Source: Tangfeifania diversioriginum
Lineage (GTDB): Bacteria; Bacteroidota; Bacteroidia; Bacteroidales; Prolixibacteraceae
Reading direction: 5' to 3'
Assembly: GCA_945873105.1 (NCBI GenBank)
Contig: CAMCBW010000001.1
Coordinates: forward strand, 62,001-126,000
DNA: 64,000 nt
This document shows, in pieces, positions 16,354-25,589 of the stretch. The stretch's first letter is position 1; each line of letters begins with the position of its first letter. A model generated the notes under the pieces. It had not been told where the DNA came from and searched no databases. It saw nothing but the letters and a program-made list of their open reading frames with translations. A program made the position numbers and the translations under genes.

Positions 16354-18723
16354 ATGGAGAAGAACATTCATGAAGAGTTGTTGGGCCTGATCGACAAATA
16401 TTTTGGTTCCATAGGCGATTTGCCCAGCCAGCTCAGGAGATTTATTCTGGAGATCAACGAGACCTTCCAAAATCTGGAGGTCAAAATCAGGTTGCTGGAA
16501 GACTCTGTCAAGGAATATGATCAAACGGAGGAGGCACTAAGGAATGAGCGGTTCCTGATGAATTCCCTGATGGACAACATACCTGACCATATCTATTTCA
16601 AGGACAGGAAGAGTAAGTTTGTTCGGATTAGCCAGGCCCATGCCCAATCATTTGGGCTCAGTGATCCCAGGCAAGCCATTGGCAAATCGGACTTCGACTT
16701 TTTTACGGATGAACATGCCAAACAGGCTTTCGAGGATGAGCAGAAAATAATTCACTCAGGCGAGTCAATCAACCTGGAAGAGAAGCAAACCTGGAGCGAT
16801 CGTCCCGACACCTGGGTGGCTACCACCAAAATTCCGTTGAAAGATAAAAAAGGTGAGATCATTGGCACCTTTGGCATCTCCAAGGATATTACCAAGCGCA
16901 AGAGGGCCGAAGAGACGCTAAACAACGAACGTGCCCTCTTTCGAACCATCATTGATCTGATTCCGGATGCTGTTTATGTCAAAGATGCTGCCGGGCGCAA
17001 AGTTTTGGCAAATCCCAAAGAGGTCCAATTTGCAGGCAAAAAGAGTGAAGCGGAGGTCATCGGGCAAACCGATTTTGACCTCTATCCGGATGAATCCGCG
17101 AAATTCTCCCTGGCTGAAGACCAAATGGTCATTCAAAACGAGGAATCTATTTTGGATGTCGAAGGACAACTGATTGACCAGGAGGGCAATCTTCACTGGT
17201 TACAGATTTCGAAGGTTCCCTTGCGCGATGTAGGTGGAAGTATTACCGGACTGGTAGGGGTGACGCGGGATGTTACCGAACAAAAGAAGACTGAACAGGC
17301 ATTGGTCAAAGCCAAACAGGAGGCTGAGCAGGCCAACAAACTGAAAAGTTCATTCCTGGCAAATATGTCACACGAAATCAGAACCCCGTTGAATGCCATC
17401 ATTGGATTCTCGCAGTTGATGAGTCGCGACAAAACCTTGTCGGACAAACAAAAGGAGTACAATTTTTCCATTATTCATGCAGGAGAGCACCTTTTGGCTC
17501 TCATCAATGATATCCTGGAGCTATCGAAAATAGAGGCCGGTAGGGTGGAATTAAATCCTACCAATGTTGATCTGCATGCTTTGTTAAATGATGTTCAATC
17601 CATTTTCAAAGAACTGACAAAAGCCAAGAGGCTGCAGTTTATTTTTGAGAGGGCCACCGATCTTCCTCAATATATAAATGTGGATGAAAGAAAACTGAGA
17701 CAGATATTTGTCAACTTGATCGGAAATGCCCTGAAATTTACCGACGAAGGCGGAATTGCCGTCAGATGTCGCGTCAACAAGGCTCCAAATTGCACTGATC
17801 AGCTTATCGTGGAAATACAGGATTCTGGTCCCGGTATTGCTTCGGATGAAATCGACAAGCTATTCAAGCATTTTGAACAAACAAGTTCCGGCATCAACAA
17901 AGGCAGTGGCACGGGTTTGGGTCTCGCATTAAGCCGTGAGCTGGCCATTTTGATGGGAGGAGACATTTCTGTATCCAGTCAGGTTGGAAAAGGTTCTGTT
18001 TTTACCTTTCATGTTGAATTGAGAGAGGGTAATGCATCGGTTGCAGAAAGTGATGATTCCGGGAAAGTTGTTGGCATCGGAAACTGTGACAAGGAATACC
18101 GGATACTGGTGGTTGATGACAAACCTGATAATTTGCAGGTTGCCTGTACACTGCTCAAACTGGTAGGATTTGTAGTCATGGAAGCCAAAGATGGAGTAGA
18201 GGCGATATCAAAATTTGAATCCTGGCATCCCCATTTGATCCTTATGGATATGCGGATGCCGGTGATGGATGGCTATGAAGCAACGCAAAGAATCAGGGCC
18301 ATGGCAAATGGCAAGGAGATTCCCATCGTGGCGCTTACCGCCAGTATTTTTGAGGATGAGTTAAAAAAAATAGCGTCACTCGGGATGCAGGGATTCATCC
18401 GTAAGCCATTCAGGGAAAACGAGCTGTTTCAAACCATTGGCAAATTACTTGGGATCAATTATATCCATGAGAATGAAATTCGCCAAATCCCCTCCAGGTA
18501 TGCCAATGACGAGGCTGCCCTGGCGATAGCTATCGCAAAACTGCCCAACAGTCTCCTCCTCAAGATGCAGAATGCACTCGCAGTTGCCGATATGGATTTA
18601 TTGGTTAATCTGATCAATACCCTAAAGAATAACAATCCGGATCTGGCTCAGCAACTGATGATGATGGCAGAGAATTATGACTACCATCAACTGGAACAGC
18701 TGTTGTACAAGAGAGGCAGATAG
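16354..18723 (+). CDS. Hybrid sensor histidine kinase (PAS-PAS-HisKA-HATPase-REC)
   Basis: 789 residues from ATG 16354. Upstream in-frame codons from 16237 encode no domain, so the internal ATG is preferred. Order: a short helical lead; PAS domain 1 (about 55-185, DNIPDHIYFKDRKSKFVRIS); PAS domain 2 (about 190-315, DLIPDAVYVKDAAGRKVLAN); HisKA with phospho-acceptor His340 in NMSHEIRTPLNAIIGFSQL; an ATPase domain with N, G1 and G2 boxes (NLIGNALKFT, DSGPGIA, GTGLGLAL). Then comes a receiver domain with Asp632 in LMDMRMPVMDG, and a C-terminal ~70-residue helical tail resembling a phosphotransfer domain but without an obvious His. No membrane segment is seen, so sensing is cytoplasmic. No DNA-binding output domain is present; the partner regulator is unknown. 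The stop is 1 bp from the convergent GH3 stop. Confidence 0.9.
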   Translation: MEKNIHEELLGLIDKYFGSIGDLPSQLRRFILEINETFQNLEVKIRLLEDSVKEYDQTEEALRNERFLMNSLMDNIPDHIYFKDRKSKFVRISQAHAQSFGLSDPRQAIGKSDFDFFTDEHAKQAFEDEQKIIHSGESINLEEKQTWSDRPDTWVATTKIPLKDKKGEIIGTFGISKDITKRKRAEETLNNERALFRTIIDLIPDAVYVKDAAGRKVLANPKEVQFAGKKSEAEVIGQTDFDLYPDESAKFSLAEDQMVIQNEESILDVEGQLIDQEGNLHWLQISKVPLRDVGGSITGLVGVTRDVTEQKKTEQALVKAKQEAEQANKLKSSFLANMSHEIRTPLNAIIGFSQLMSRDKTLSDKQKEYNFSIIHAGEHLLALINDILELSKIEAGRVELNPTNVDLHALLNDVQSIFKELTKAKRLQFIFERATDLPQYINVDERKLRQIFVNLIGNALKFTDEGGIAVRCRVNKAPNCTDQLIVEIQDSGPGIASDEIDKLFKHFEQTSSGINKGSGTGLGLALSRELAILMGGDISVSSQVGKGSVFTFHVELREGNASVAESDDSGKVVGIGNCDKEYRILVVDDKPDNLQVACTLLKLVGFVVMEAKDGVEAISKFESWHPHLILMDMRMPVMDGYEATQRIRAMANGKEIPIVALTASIFEDELKKIASLGMQGFIRKPFRENELFQTIGKLLGINYIHENEIRQIPSRYANDEAALAIAIAKLPNSLLLKMQNALAVADMDLLVNLINTLKNNNPDLAQQLMMMAENYDYHQLEQLLYKRGR

Positions 18724-18724
18724 A

Positions 18725-20839
18725 TTATTTGTAGCTCAACCCCTGCCCCCAGTTGAAGAGTGCATACCCCTTCTCTTCGAGGTATCCCGGAAGGTCCTCC
18801 TTCTGGTTGGTCACTGCCTCGTCGGATACGGGAGTTGAAAATGGCATCTTCCCGGTAGGGTTGAATTTTCCGGTTACCACATCGAGCAATGCTTCCGGGG
18901 TGGTCCCGAAGGTGGCCAGAACGGCCTGAATATTGCCTTTCGTCTGGTCGTTGTAGATTTCACGGATGACCCAGGGATTGGTATAGTTTACCACCAGGAT
19001 GGTTGGTTTCTTGGCAGTCAGGGCATTTACATAGTTCACATCCACCGAACATTTGGAGAGGGAGATGGAGACCGGGGCACCGGTGGAGCCAAAGAGCGAA
19101 TTCCCGGTAGGTACCACCCAAAAGAGAATGACATCTGCCTCTTCGGGGGTATTCACCAGGGTAACGGGATATTGGCCTGCCACTTTGTTCAGTACCATGC
19201 CAGGTTCCGTCAGCTTGTCGTTCTGACCCTTGGAATAGGTCTCAAAATAGACTTTGGTTTTGGCAGCCAGGGGCAGTGCCTTTGTGGGGTTTTCCAGCAA
19301 TACAATGGATTTGCGCATAGCCAGGTCGGCCCGCTCCCTGAACATGGCATTGTTGACCACCTTTTCCGCAGCAGCTACATCCACATAGGGATTTTCGAAC
19401 AAACCCATCGCAAATTTCTCGTTCAACAGCCGGGTGACGGAATTGTCAATATAAGTCATGTCGACCATCCCCTTGTTGATCACCTCCAGCAGCATGGACG
19501 GATCCGATTCGCCCGAGAAGATGTTGACGCCTGCCTCCAGCGCTTTTTTGTAGCGTTCCTGCTTGGTGAGTTTTTCGACTCCCCACGGCATGCCGGTTAA
19601 AGGACCGGTATCCGAATTGATGATCCCCTTGAAGCCCATTTTGGTTCTTAACAGATCGGTGATGACCCCTTTGTTGAAAGCAAATCCGACCTCTTCGTAT
19701 GGTGTGCCCGATGGAAGGGAGTAGTAGGGCATCATGGAAGAGGTGCCTGCCTTGATGGCTGCCTTAAACGGGATCAGGTTGTTGTCGAACATCCCGGCAG
19801 GGTAGATCTCTTTCTTTCCCCATTCGAAATGGGAATCCTGGCCATCTTTGCCAGATCCGCCACCGGGAAAGTGTTTGGTGGTGAGTGCGACGGACGTTGA
19901 GCTTAATTTCTTTCCCTGGAAGCCAAGAATTACCTCGGTGATCATTTTGGCCACCCAGTCGGCATCCTCCCCAAAGGTTCCGTTGACCCTCGACCATCTT
20001 GGTTCGGTTGCCAGGTCGGCCATGTACATGTATCCTTTTCTCAGTCCAACGGCCAGCCACTCCTGTCTGGCAATATCGGCAAATTCCCGGGTAAGTTTCA
20101 GGTCATGCATGGCCGACAAGCCTAGTTCGCCAGGCCAGGCAGAGAAGACAGACACACCGGCACTGGTACCCAACGCCGCATTGACGGTGATGTTGTTGCG
20201 CGGATTGGAGGCGATGATGGCCGGGATGCCCAACGGCTGGCTTTCGCAGAGCGCCTGCAGTTTATTGGTCCATTCGGCTGTATTTGTGACACTTTCATTC
20301 ATCCGGTAAATGAAATGACGGTTGTTGTATTCGGTCACAAATTTGGTTATACCGCCACCCCCTCCCATGTTGGCAAGAACAGCTGCCACACCGGAGGAGG
20401 GCCTTGGAGCAGACTCATTGTTCCCTTCGCGCCTGCCTCCTGTCCCTCGTCCGGAACCACCCTGGGACCTGCCACTGCTTTCGCTGAAATCGCTGGCCAC
20501 CAGACCCTCCGCTTTGGCTTTGGAAGCTCCGATCATCGAGATGGTGTTGATCAGCATGAATCCGGCTTTTTGCTCCACGCTCATCTTCGAAAGGAGGTCG
20601 GCACTCCGATCTTCCGGCGACAACCGCCAGTCTTCGTACCTGTCCAGCTCCCCATTTTTGTTGAGGTCCTTAAATTCCTTGCCATCCACATTCAAAATGG
20701 CCACAGTACGATTTCCGAGAACCGGTTGAGGTATTTCTTTTGCGAAGAGGGCTGGCGGACATTGCATCATCACAAACCCCCAAAGAAGAAGCGTAATTCT
20801 CAATTTCATGGCGAAGGGGGAGAGTCTGGTAGTTTTCAT
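18725..20839 (-). CDS. GH3 family beta-glucosidase-like protein
   Basis: 704 residues from ATG 20839; a start at 20809 is possible, and codons further upstream look non-coding. A signal peptide ends near LFAKE. Residues 58-69 (DLNKNGELDRYE) resemble an EF-hand-like Ca2+ loop often seen at the start of Bacteroidota GH3 proteins. A Gly/Arg/Ser-rich insert occupies 118-150. The barrel carries KHFPGGGSGKDGQDSHFEWG and the nucleophile region INSDTG (Asp410); most GH3 enzymes have SDW or SDG there. The alpha/beta sandwich domain follows (SIVLLENPTKALPL). GH3 enzymes release beta-linked sugars from non-reducing ends; the substrate cannot be read here. It is transcribed alone, convergent with the kinase. 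Confidence 0.88.
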   Translation of the reverse strand: MKTTRLSPFAMKLRITLLLWGFVMMQCPPALFAKEIPQPVLGNRTVAILNVDGKEFKDLNKNGELDRYEDWRLSPEDRSADLLSKMSVEQKAGFMLINTISMIGASKAKAEGLVASDFSESSGRSQGGSGRGTGGRREGNNESAPRPSSGVAAVLANMGGGGGITKFVTEYNNRHFIYRMNESVTNTAEWTNKLQALCESQPLGIPAIIASNPRNNITVNAALGTSAGVSVFSAWPGELGLSAMHDLKLTREFADIARQEWLAVGLRKGYMYMADLATEPRWSRVNGTFGEDADWVAKMITEVILGFQGKKLSSTSVALTTKHFPGGGSGKDGQDSHFEWGKKEIYPAGMFDNNLIPFKAAIKAGTSSMMPYYSLPSGTPYEEVGFAFNKGVITDLLRTKMGFKGIINSDTGPLTGMPWGVEKLTKQERYKKALEAGVNIFSGESDPSMLLEVINKGMVDMTYIDNSVTRLLNEKFAMGLFENPYVDVAAAEKVVNNAMFRERADLAMRKSIVLLENPTKALPLAAKTKVYFETYSKGQNDKLTEPGMVLNKVAGQYPVTLVNTPEEADVILFWVVPTGNSLFGSTGAPVSISLSKCSVDVNYVNALTAKKPTILVVNYTNPWVIREIYNDQTKGNIQAVLATFGTTPEALLDVVTGKFNPTGKMPFSTPVSDEAVTNQKEDLPGYLEEKGYALFNWGQGLSYK

Positions 20840-21322
20840 TTTATTGCTGGTTAATTGGTTGTCGAACTGGGCACTTCTACCGGAAGGCTTCTGTAGGAGC
20901 GTGAAGCTTTCCGGTAAAATATTTTTGGATATCGGGAACCATAGTAAGACTGTATTTTTGTCCAAAGGTTTAAAATGGAGGGATTATAATTATCAGCAGG
21001 AAACTGCTTAAGCAGAGATTATTTCCAACGCTCTGAGAACACATTTAAACAGTCTCTTCCTTTACACCCAGACTTTCCGATGAGTATTTTGTTAAATATA
21101 ACCTGACCTGATGATGCATTTTATGATAGATTGAAAAAGAACGATTCTCCTTAGTCGCTTTAATCTATTGTTCCATAAAGTATTAGTGAATCAATTATTT
21201 GGATCCACACTCAGGGATAAATTACCCATCAATTGTCACATTTTTGCAACCAAAAAAGTTTTACTTTTACGGACGAGCAATAATTTTTATGTAAACCTGC
21301 CTCGAAAAATTTATTAGATCTT
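20840..21322. other. Divergent intergenic region
   Basis: 483 bp between GH3 (leftward) and the BACON lipoprotein (rightward), AT-rich, no plausible gene. A weak -7-like TACTTTTA lies about 60 bp before the start at 21323. No terminator or repeat was seen. Confidence 0.4.
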
Positions 21323-23158
21323 ATGAAAACTAGCAATTTTAATTTGTTCGGCCTGCTCCTTCTTTTGTCTCTGACATGTATGTCAATTGGTTGCAGCAAG
21401 GAAGAGACCCTGAAAACACCTTCTGTGGTACTTGGGGCAGAGATCCTTCCGGCACCAAAAGAGGGTGGAAATGTTTCCATGACCATCACTGCCAATACCG
21501 ATTGGACGATAGAAATTCCTGCAACGGAGAGCTGGCTTGCAGCGGCACCGCTGAAGGGTTCTGCGGATGCCAACGTAACCTTCACTTTGTTGCCCAACAC
21601 AGGCCTTCCCAGGGAAGCCAATGTAACTGTGAAATATGGATCCAGCTTTAAAAATGTCAAGGTACAGCAAGCCGGTGTGGTAAAAACCTACCTTACCGTG
21701 GCTGAACTGAGGGCAAAAGGGGAGACAACCATCACCCAGGACCTGTACCTGAAGGCGAGCCTGATCAGCGACCAGGTGGGCGGCAACAGCACCTCCCTGA
21801 AAAACATCTATCTCTCCGATGGAAATGCAGGCATTTGCATCCGGCTTGTGGCGGATGCTGCCACCATGGCCGTTGGAACGGAGCTTGAACTGAAGCTGAA
21901 CGGCGCACAACTTGCCAAATACAATGGGTTGCTCCAGCTCAATAATTTCACCAATGCCAACATGACCCCAACCGGCAAGACGACGGTGATTCCTGCTAAA
22001 TCGATCACTGCGGCACAGTTCAAGACCGGCAGCTACGAGTCGATGTATGTGGCCATCGCCAACGTACAGGTCATCAATGCTGATCTTTCCAAAACGATGG
22101 TGGTTGGCACCTCGCATACCTCTATCCGGATGGAATCAACCACCGGCGAGACTTTTGACATGTTCAGTGCCTCCTACTCAGCTTTCAAGGCTGCGGCAGT
22201 TCCGCAGGGAAGCGGTATTTTGAAAGGGATTGCCAACATCAATCTAACCACTTACCAGCTGATTCCCCAGAACAGCGGTGATTTTGCCGGTTTGACTGGA
22301 ACCAGGTTTGGTGCCGGTCCGGTACTGACCTTCGGAACCCCTGTTGTTGGCGGAGCCATGAAGAAGGGTGTTGCCTTTACCACTGACAATCTTGTTACCC
22401 TTCCCTACACTCTGGCCACTGCTGGTCAGGCGTACAGCCTTTCAGTTGCGGTAACCGGGGCCGGTGCAGCTGGTATAACTACCCCGGCTGTGGTGTCGGG
22501 AAGTTTTGCAACAGCTGCCGGAAATATTGCCATTCCATTGGTTGGAACACCTACTGCATCCGGCAGTGTTACCTTCACCATCACGGGAACCGGGATTACG
22601 ACACCGGTAGTATTGACAGGAGTTGTTGTGGATGCAGCGAGTGCCAAGACCATGGCTACATGGACCTTTGATACCGCCCCTGCTGGCTTCCCAATAGTTT
22701 CTTCAACAAGTAGTTCAGATGAGTCAACGGGTGGTTCGCTAACCTTATCGGGCTTTTCAACCCCACTGCCGACGCTGAACTATACCGCCTCTTCCAAAAC
22801 GATCTACCTGGGTTCATGGGATCAGGGTAAAGCCTGGCTCTTTAGTTTTACACCGAAACAAGCCATTGCCTCCGGCAAGACATTGTCATTGGTCTTCAAA
22901 GGTTATGGCAGTAGTACTTCGCCCAAGGACTTTGTGGCAGAGTACTCCAAGGATGGCACAACATGGGTTCCCATGGGTGCAGCCGTTGAGTATACCCTCA
23001 CGCTTGCCCCTTATACACGTACCGTAGTGCTCAACGAGACCCTTAGCGGTCAGGTTCAGATCAGGCTGAAGGTGAACAGTGGCGTATCCATCAATTTGGG
23101 TGCAACGGCTGCCACGGGGAACTCCCGGCTCGCAGATGTTGTCGTCGCTGTATTCTGA
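21323..23158 (+). CDS. Lipoprotein with BACON and DUF5689 domains
   Basis: 611 residues, lipoprotein signal (CMSIGC, acceptor Cys24). Residues about 30-115 form a BACON domain (ITANTDWTIEIP, then ATESWLAAAP). Residues about 120-330 match DUF5689, an OB-fold-like domain frequently beside secreted nucleases in Bacteroidota (KNIYLSDGNAGICIRLVADA). Residues about 335-430 are an Ig-like segment very rich in Thr, Val and Gly. The rest is a beta-sandwich of the choice-of-anchor type (WTFDTAPAGFPIV... WDQGKAWLFSF). A surface-anchored binding protein is likely. The next gene encodes a secreted nuclease, so nucleic acid is a reasonable candidate ligand (inference). A hairpin terminator lies between the two genes. 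Confidence 0.8.
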   Translation: MKTSNFNLFGLLLLLSLTCMSIGCSKEETLKTPSVVLGAEILPAPKEGGNVSMTITANTDWTIEIPATESWLAAAPLKGSADANVTFTLLPNTGLPREANVTVKYGSSFKNVKVQQAGVVKTYLTVAELRAKGETTITQDLYLKASLISDQVGGNSTSLKNIYLSDGNAGICIRLVADAATMAVGTELELKLNGAQLAKYNGLLQLNNFTNANMTPTGKTTVIPAKSITAAQFKTGSYESMYVAIANVQVINADLSKTMVVGTSHTSIRMESTTGETFDMFSASYSAFKAAAVPQGSGILKGIANINLTTYQLIPQNSGDFAGLTGTRFGAGPVLTFGTPVVGGAMKKGVAFTTDNLVTLPYTLATAGQAYSLSVAVTGAGAAGITTPAVVSGSFATAAGNIAIPLVGTPTASGSVTFTITGTGITTPVVLTGVVVDAASAKTMATWTFDTAPAGFPIVSSTSSSDESTGGSLTLSGFSTPLPTLNYTASSKTIYLGSWDQGKAWLFSFTPKQAIASGKTLSLVFKGYGSSTSPKDFVAEYSKDGTTWVPMGAAVEYTLTLAPYTRTVVLNETLSGQVQIRLKVNSGVSINLGATAATGNSRLADVVVAVF

Positions 23159-23176
23159 TCATTGAAAGATTTAATT

Positions 23177-23213
23177 GGGGGAATAGTCCGTTAACAATGG
23201 ACTATTCCCTTTT
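23177..23213 (+). terminator. Hairpin terminator between BACON lipoprotein and nuclease genes
   Basis: GGGAATAGTCC (23179-23189) pairs perfectly with GGACTATTCCC (23199-23209) across a 9-base loop, followed by TTTT. It lies 17 bp before the nuclease start, so it may terminate most transcription and set the ratio of the two products. Confidence 0.75.
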
Positions 23214-23229
23214 AACCAGATAACTTACC

Positions 23230-24369
23230 ATGAGGTTGTTCTCCCCTTTTTCCCGGCAGTTTTCAGCACTGATGATCTGTAGTGTGCTCTTTTTTTCCTG
23301 TGCAAAGGAGCCGGCAACGACAGAGACTCCATCGGAGCTGGTTGCCGCGACCAATGCTTCCATTCCAAGCAGTGAAACGAGTCAATTTCTAAATATTCAG
23401 ACCTCCGGGCAGTGGACCGTCTCTGTCAATTATTTGTCAGGCGGGAATGGTTGGTTGAATCTTTCAGCAACCACAGGAACCGGGGATGCCAATGTGGTCC
23501 TGAGCGTGGGTCAGAACCTCTTGTCAGAAAACAGGATGGCTGAACTGCTGGTGGCTGCAGCCAACAAGCAGCAGAAGATTGCACTCACCCAGCAGGCCAA
23601 AGTAATTGTTGGAGGAAGGGCTACAAACCCTCTCTGGATTGAAATTCCTTCCGGAGGTACAAATGCCGATTGTGTCACATTTACCCATGACATTGCCATC
23701 GGGACCAAAACCGTACGCAACTATTCGGTATTGTACGATCAGAAAGAGAAGATCGCCTACTGGGTAGCCTATCCTCACCACATCAGCTATCTCGGTAGTA
23801 CAAGCAGGACAGATGATTGGCAACTGGATCCTATGGTCGCTACCACCGCTCAACCCTATTATTTCTCAAGCATTTCCGGGTATGACAGGGGCCACCAGAT
23901 ACCCTCGGCCGACAGAACTGTTACAAAAGTTGCCAATAGCCAGACATTTTACTTCACGAACATGACACCCCAGTTGAGCACACTCAACGGACAAATGTGG
24001 GCAAGCCTGGAAAGTCAGGTAAGAAATTGGATGGCTGCCAGCGATACCATGTATGTTGTAACCGGTGCAATTTTGAAAACTGTCAATGGGAGCGAAACTG
24101 TCAAGTACGCCACCGATGCCAAGGGGAACAAGGTTGCAGTCCCCAATTATTACTACAAAGTGCTGCTCCGGCTAAAAACTGGGAAGTACGATGCCATCGG
24201 TTTTTGGTTTGAGCACCGCTCTTACGGAAGTGGATTGGCCACTGCCGCAGTAACCAAATCGGTCAGGCAGATCGAAACACTTACTGGCTTTAATTTCTTC
24301 GCGAATCTAGCCAAAGCAACCCAGGATGAGGCAGAGGGGACCAATAATCCGGCAGCCTGGGGTTTATAA
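23230..24369 (+). CDS. Secreted DNA/RNA non-specific endonuclease with BACON domain
   Basis: 379 residues with a lipoprotein signal (LFFSC, acceptor Cys24), then a BACON domain (about 35-125, NIQTSGQWTVSV). The nuclease domain (about 135-375) belongs to the beta-beta-alpha-metal NUC1 family: the motif YDRGHQIPSADR supplies the general base His222, and NMTPQLSTLNGQMWASLE supplies the metal-binding Asn and Glu. These enzymes cut both DNA and RNA using Mg2+. An extracellular or surface location is implied by the signal, fitting nucleic-acid scavenging or biofilm DNA degradation. The Crp/Fnr gene starts 5 bp downstream, so the two are co-transcribed. Confidence 0.9.
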   Translation: MRLFSPFSRQFSALMICSVLFFSCAKEPATTETPSELVAATNASIPSSETSQFLNIQTSGQWTVSVNYLSGGNGWLNLSATTGTGDANVVLSVGQNLLSENRMAELLVAAANKQQKIALTQQAKVIVGGRATNPLWIEIPSGGTNADCVTFTHDIAIGTKTVRNYSVLYDQKEKIAYWVAYPHHISYLGSTSRTDDWQLDPMVATTAQPYYFSSISGYDRGHQIPSADRTVTKVANSQTFYFTNMTPQLSTLNGQMWASLESQVRNWMAASDTMYVVTGAILKTVNGSETVKYATDAKGNKVAVPNYYYKVLLRLKTGKYDAIGFWFEHRSYGSGLATAAVTKSVRQIETLTGFNFFANLAKATQDEAEGTNNPAAWGL

Positions 24370-24374
24370 TTACC

Positions 24375-24950
24375 ATGATATCTCCACGTTCAGATACTAT
24401 TTTTGCCAACCTGTCTCCAGTTGCTGAGGAGAAGTTGAATGAGCTGATGCAGCGTGAAATGCTTCCCAAAGGGCATTTTCTCTTTAGGCAAGGGGAGGTT
24501 TGCCGACATATTTTTTACATTGAAAAGGGATTGGCCCGGGTATTCTACAACTCAAGCAGTGGCAAGGAGATCACAGCCTGGTTTTTTGCCGAGAACAGTT
24601 TCCTGACTGCCCACGACAGTTTTTACCAGCACAGCTCTTCCCCCAGCAATTGCGAATTGCTTGAAGATTCAGTAGTCTATTCGCTGAAATACACCGATAT
24701 GGAGGTGATGCTGAACGAAAACCACGACCTGGCCAAATTTGCCTTCCACGCGGTATTTGAGTTGGCCAAGAAGCTCACAGAATTTATCAATGGTATCAAG
24801 TTCCAAAGTGCGGAGGATCGATACAACGCACTGATGGACAATTATCCAAATATTTTTCAGAGAGCGAAGTTGGGCCACATTGCCTCCTTCCTGGGGATTA
24901 CCCAGGAGACCCTTAGCAGGATCCGGGGAGGGTTGAGGGGAAATGACTGA
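24375..24950 (+). CDS. Crp/Fnr-family transcriptional regulator
   Basis: 191 residues. An N-terminal cyclic-nucleotide-binding-like fold (about 15-125: KGHFLFRQGEVCRHIFYIEKG) is followed by a C-terminal helix-turn-helix (about 155-190: LGHIASFLGITQETLSRIRG). There is no Cys cluster for an Fe-S centre, so oxygen sensing of the Fnr type is unlikely. The effector is unknown; Bacteroidota carry many such proteins. It is coupled to the secreted nuclease gene and followed by a palindrome that could terminate it. Confidence 0.88.
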   Translation: MISPRSDTIFANLSPVAEEKLNELMQREMLPKGHFLFRQGEVCRHIFYIEKGLARVFYNSSSGKEITAWFFAENSFLTAHDSFYQHSSSPSNCELLEDSVVYSLKYTDMEVMLNENHDLAKFAFHAVFELAKKLTEFINGIKFQSAEDRYNALMDNYPNIFQRAKLGHIASFLGITQETLSRIRGGLRGND

Positions 24951-24974
24951 GTGACAAAATCCCAAAATGATCAT

Positions 24975-24998
24975 GTAGAGACGTTGCTGCAACGTCTC
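24975..24998. repeat. REP-like palindrome / possible terminator
   Basis: GAGACGTTGC (24978-24987) and GCAACGTCTC (24989-24998) are perfect inverted arms around a single T, preceded by GTA. It is 25 bp after the Crp/Fnr stop. The sequence resembles short palindromes that recur between genes in Bacteroidota and cyanobacteria; the T-run after it is weak. Confidence 0.6.
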
Positions 24999-25104
24999 CC
25001 TTTATAGCCGTTTTGAAAGAACCAGGAAAGTGAACAACCGTCGCATTTTTTGATATAAATCAAAAATTCCCGGTGGCAGGATCTTTTACTTTGCTTTCCA
25101 AACA

Positions 25105-25578
25105 ATGGATGCAATGCAGACGGTAAAGAATCAGACAGAATCTTCCACACCAACTTCCGGGGATGAAAAAAGGAGTGCCGGGCCCACGCTTCATTTGGTC
25201 TACATCACGGACAATGCTGGAATCGGTCGGGTGTTCGAACACCTCAAATCCAGATTGCGGGAGGAGCAGTTCAATTGTCTGACATTAGTCTATTCCATTT
25301 TGGAGGGATCGCCGGATCCACTTTTTAGCAGCGAGCTGGAAACCATCGAAAGGCGATTTCCAGCACAACTTATTACCCATTATGTGCCAGTCAAAGAGCT
25401 GGTATTTCCCTGCCAATCGGAAAGTTTCCAGTCTCAACTGGAGGTCATCATTAACAGCAACATCTGTAAAAACATGCAATTCATGGTACATGGAGAGGCA
25501 TCGTTGGTGGAGGTTGTTGTCGGTCGATTGACTTTCCTTGGCGTAAATGCAACGCAAATTCATTCACAAATCCTTTAA
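25105..25578 (+). CDS. Lone ferredoxin-reductase-type NAD-binding domain protein
   Basis: 157 residues. After a polar lead of about 25 residues, the sequence follows the C-terminal NAD(P)-binding half of ferredoxin-NADP+ reductase-like proteins: HLVYITDNAGIGRVFEHLKS corresponds to the GTGIAP region, and FMVHGEASLVEVVVGRL to the conserved CGPEAM-type motif near the end. Both glycine/cysteine signatures are degenerate. The FAD-binding half is missing and no flavoprotein gene adjoins, so it may be a remnant, a partner subunit of a protein elsewhere, or a repurposed fold. The gene ends 11 bp before the PorT-like barrel gene. Confidence 0.5.
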   Translation: MDAMQTVKNQTESSTPTSGDEKRSAGPTLHLVYITDNAGIGRVFEHLKSRLREEQFNCLTLVYSILEGSPDPLFSSELETIERRFPAQLITHYVPVKELVFPCQSESFQSQLEVIINSNICKNMQFMVHGEASLVEVVVGRLTFLGVNATQIHSQIL

Positions 25579-25589
25579 ATTATTTTACC

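Noticed and set aside
20315-20854. 179-codon frame on the + strand inside GH3
   Set aside because: It is the antisense shadow of the GH3 coding region; the GH3 frame has full family motifs.
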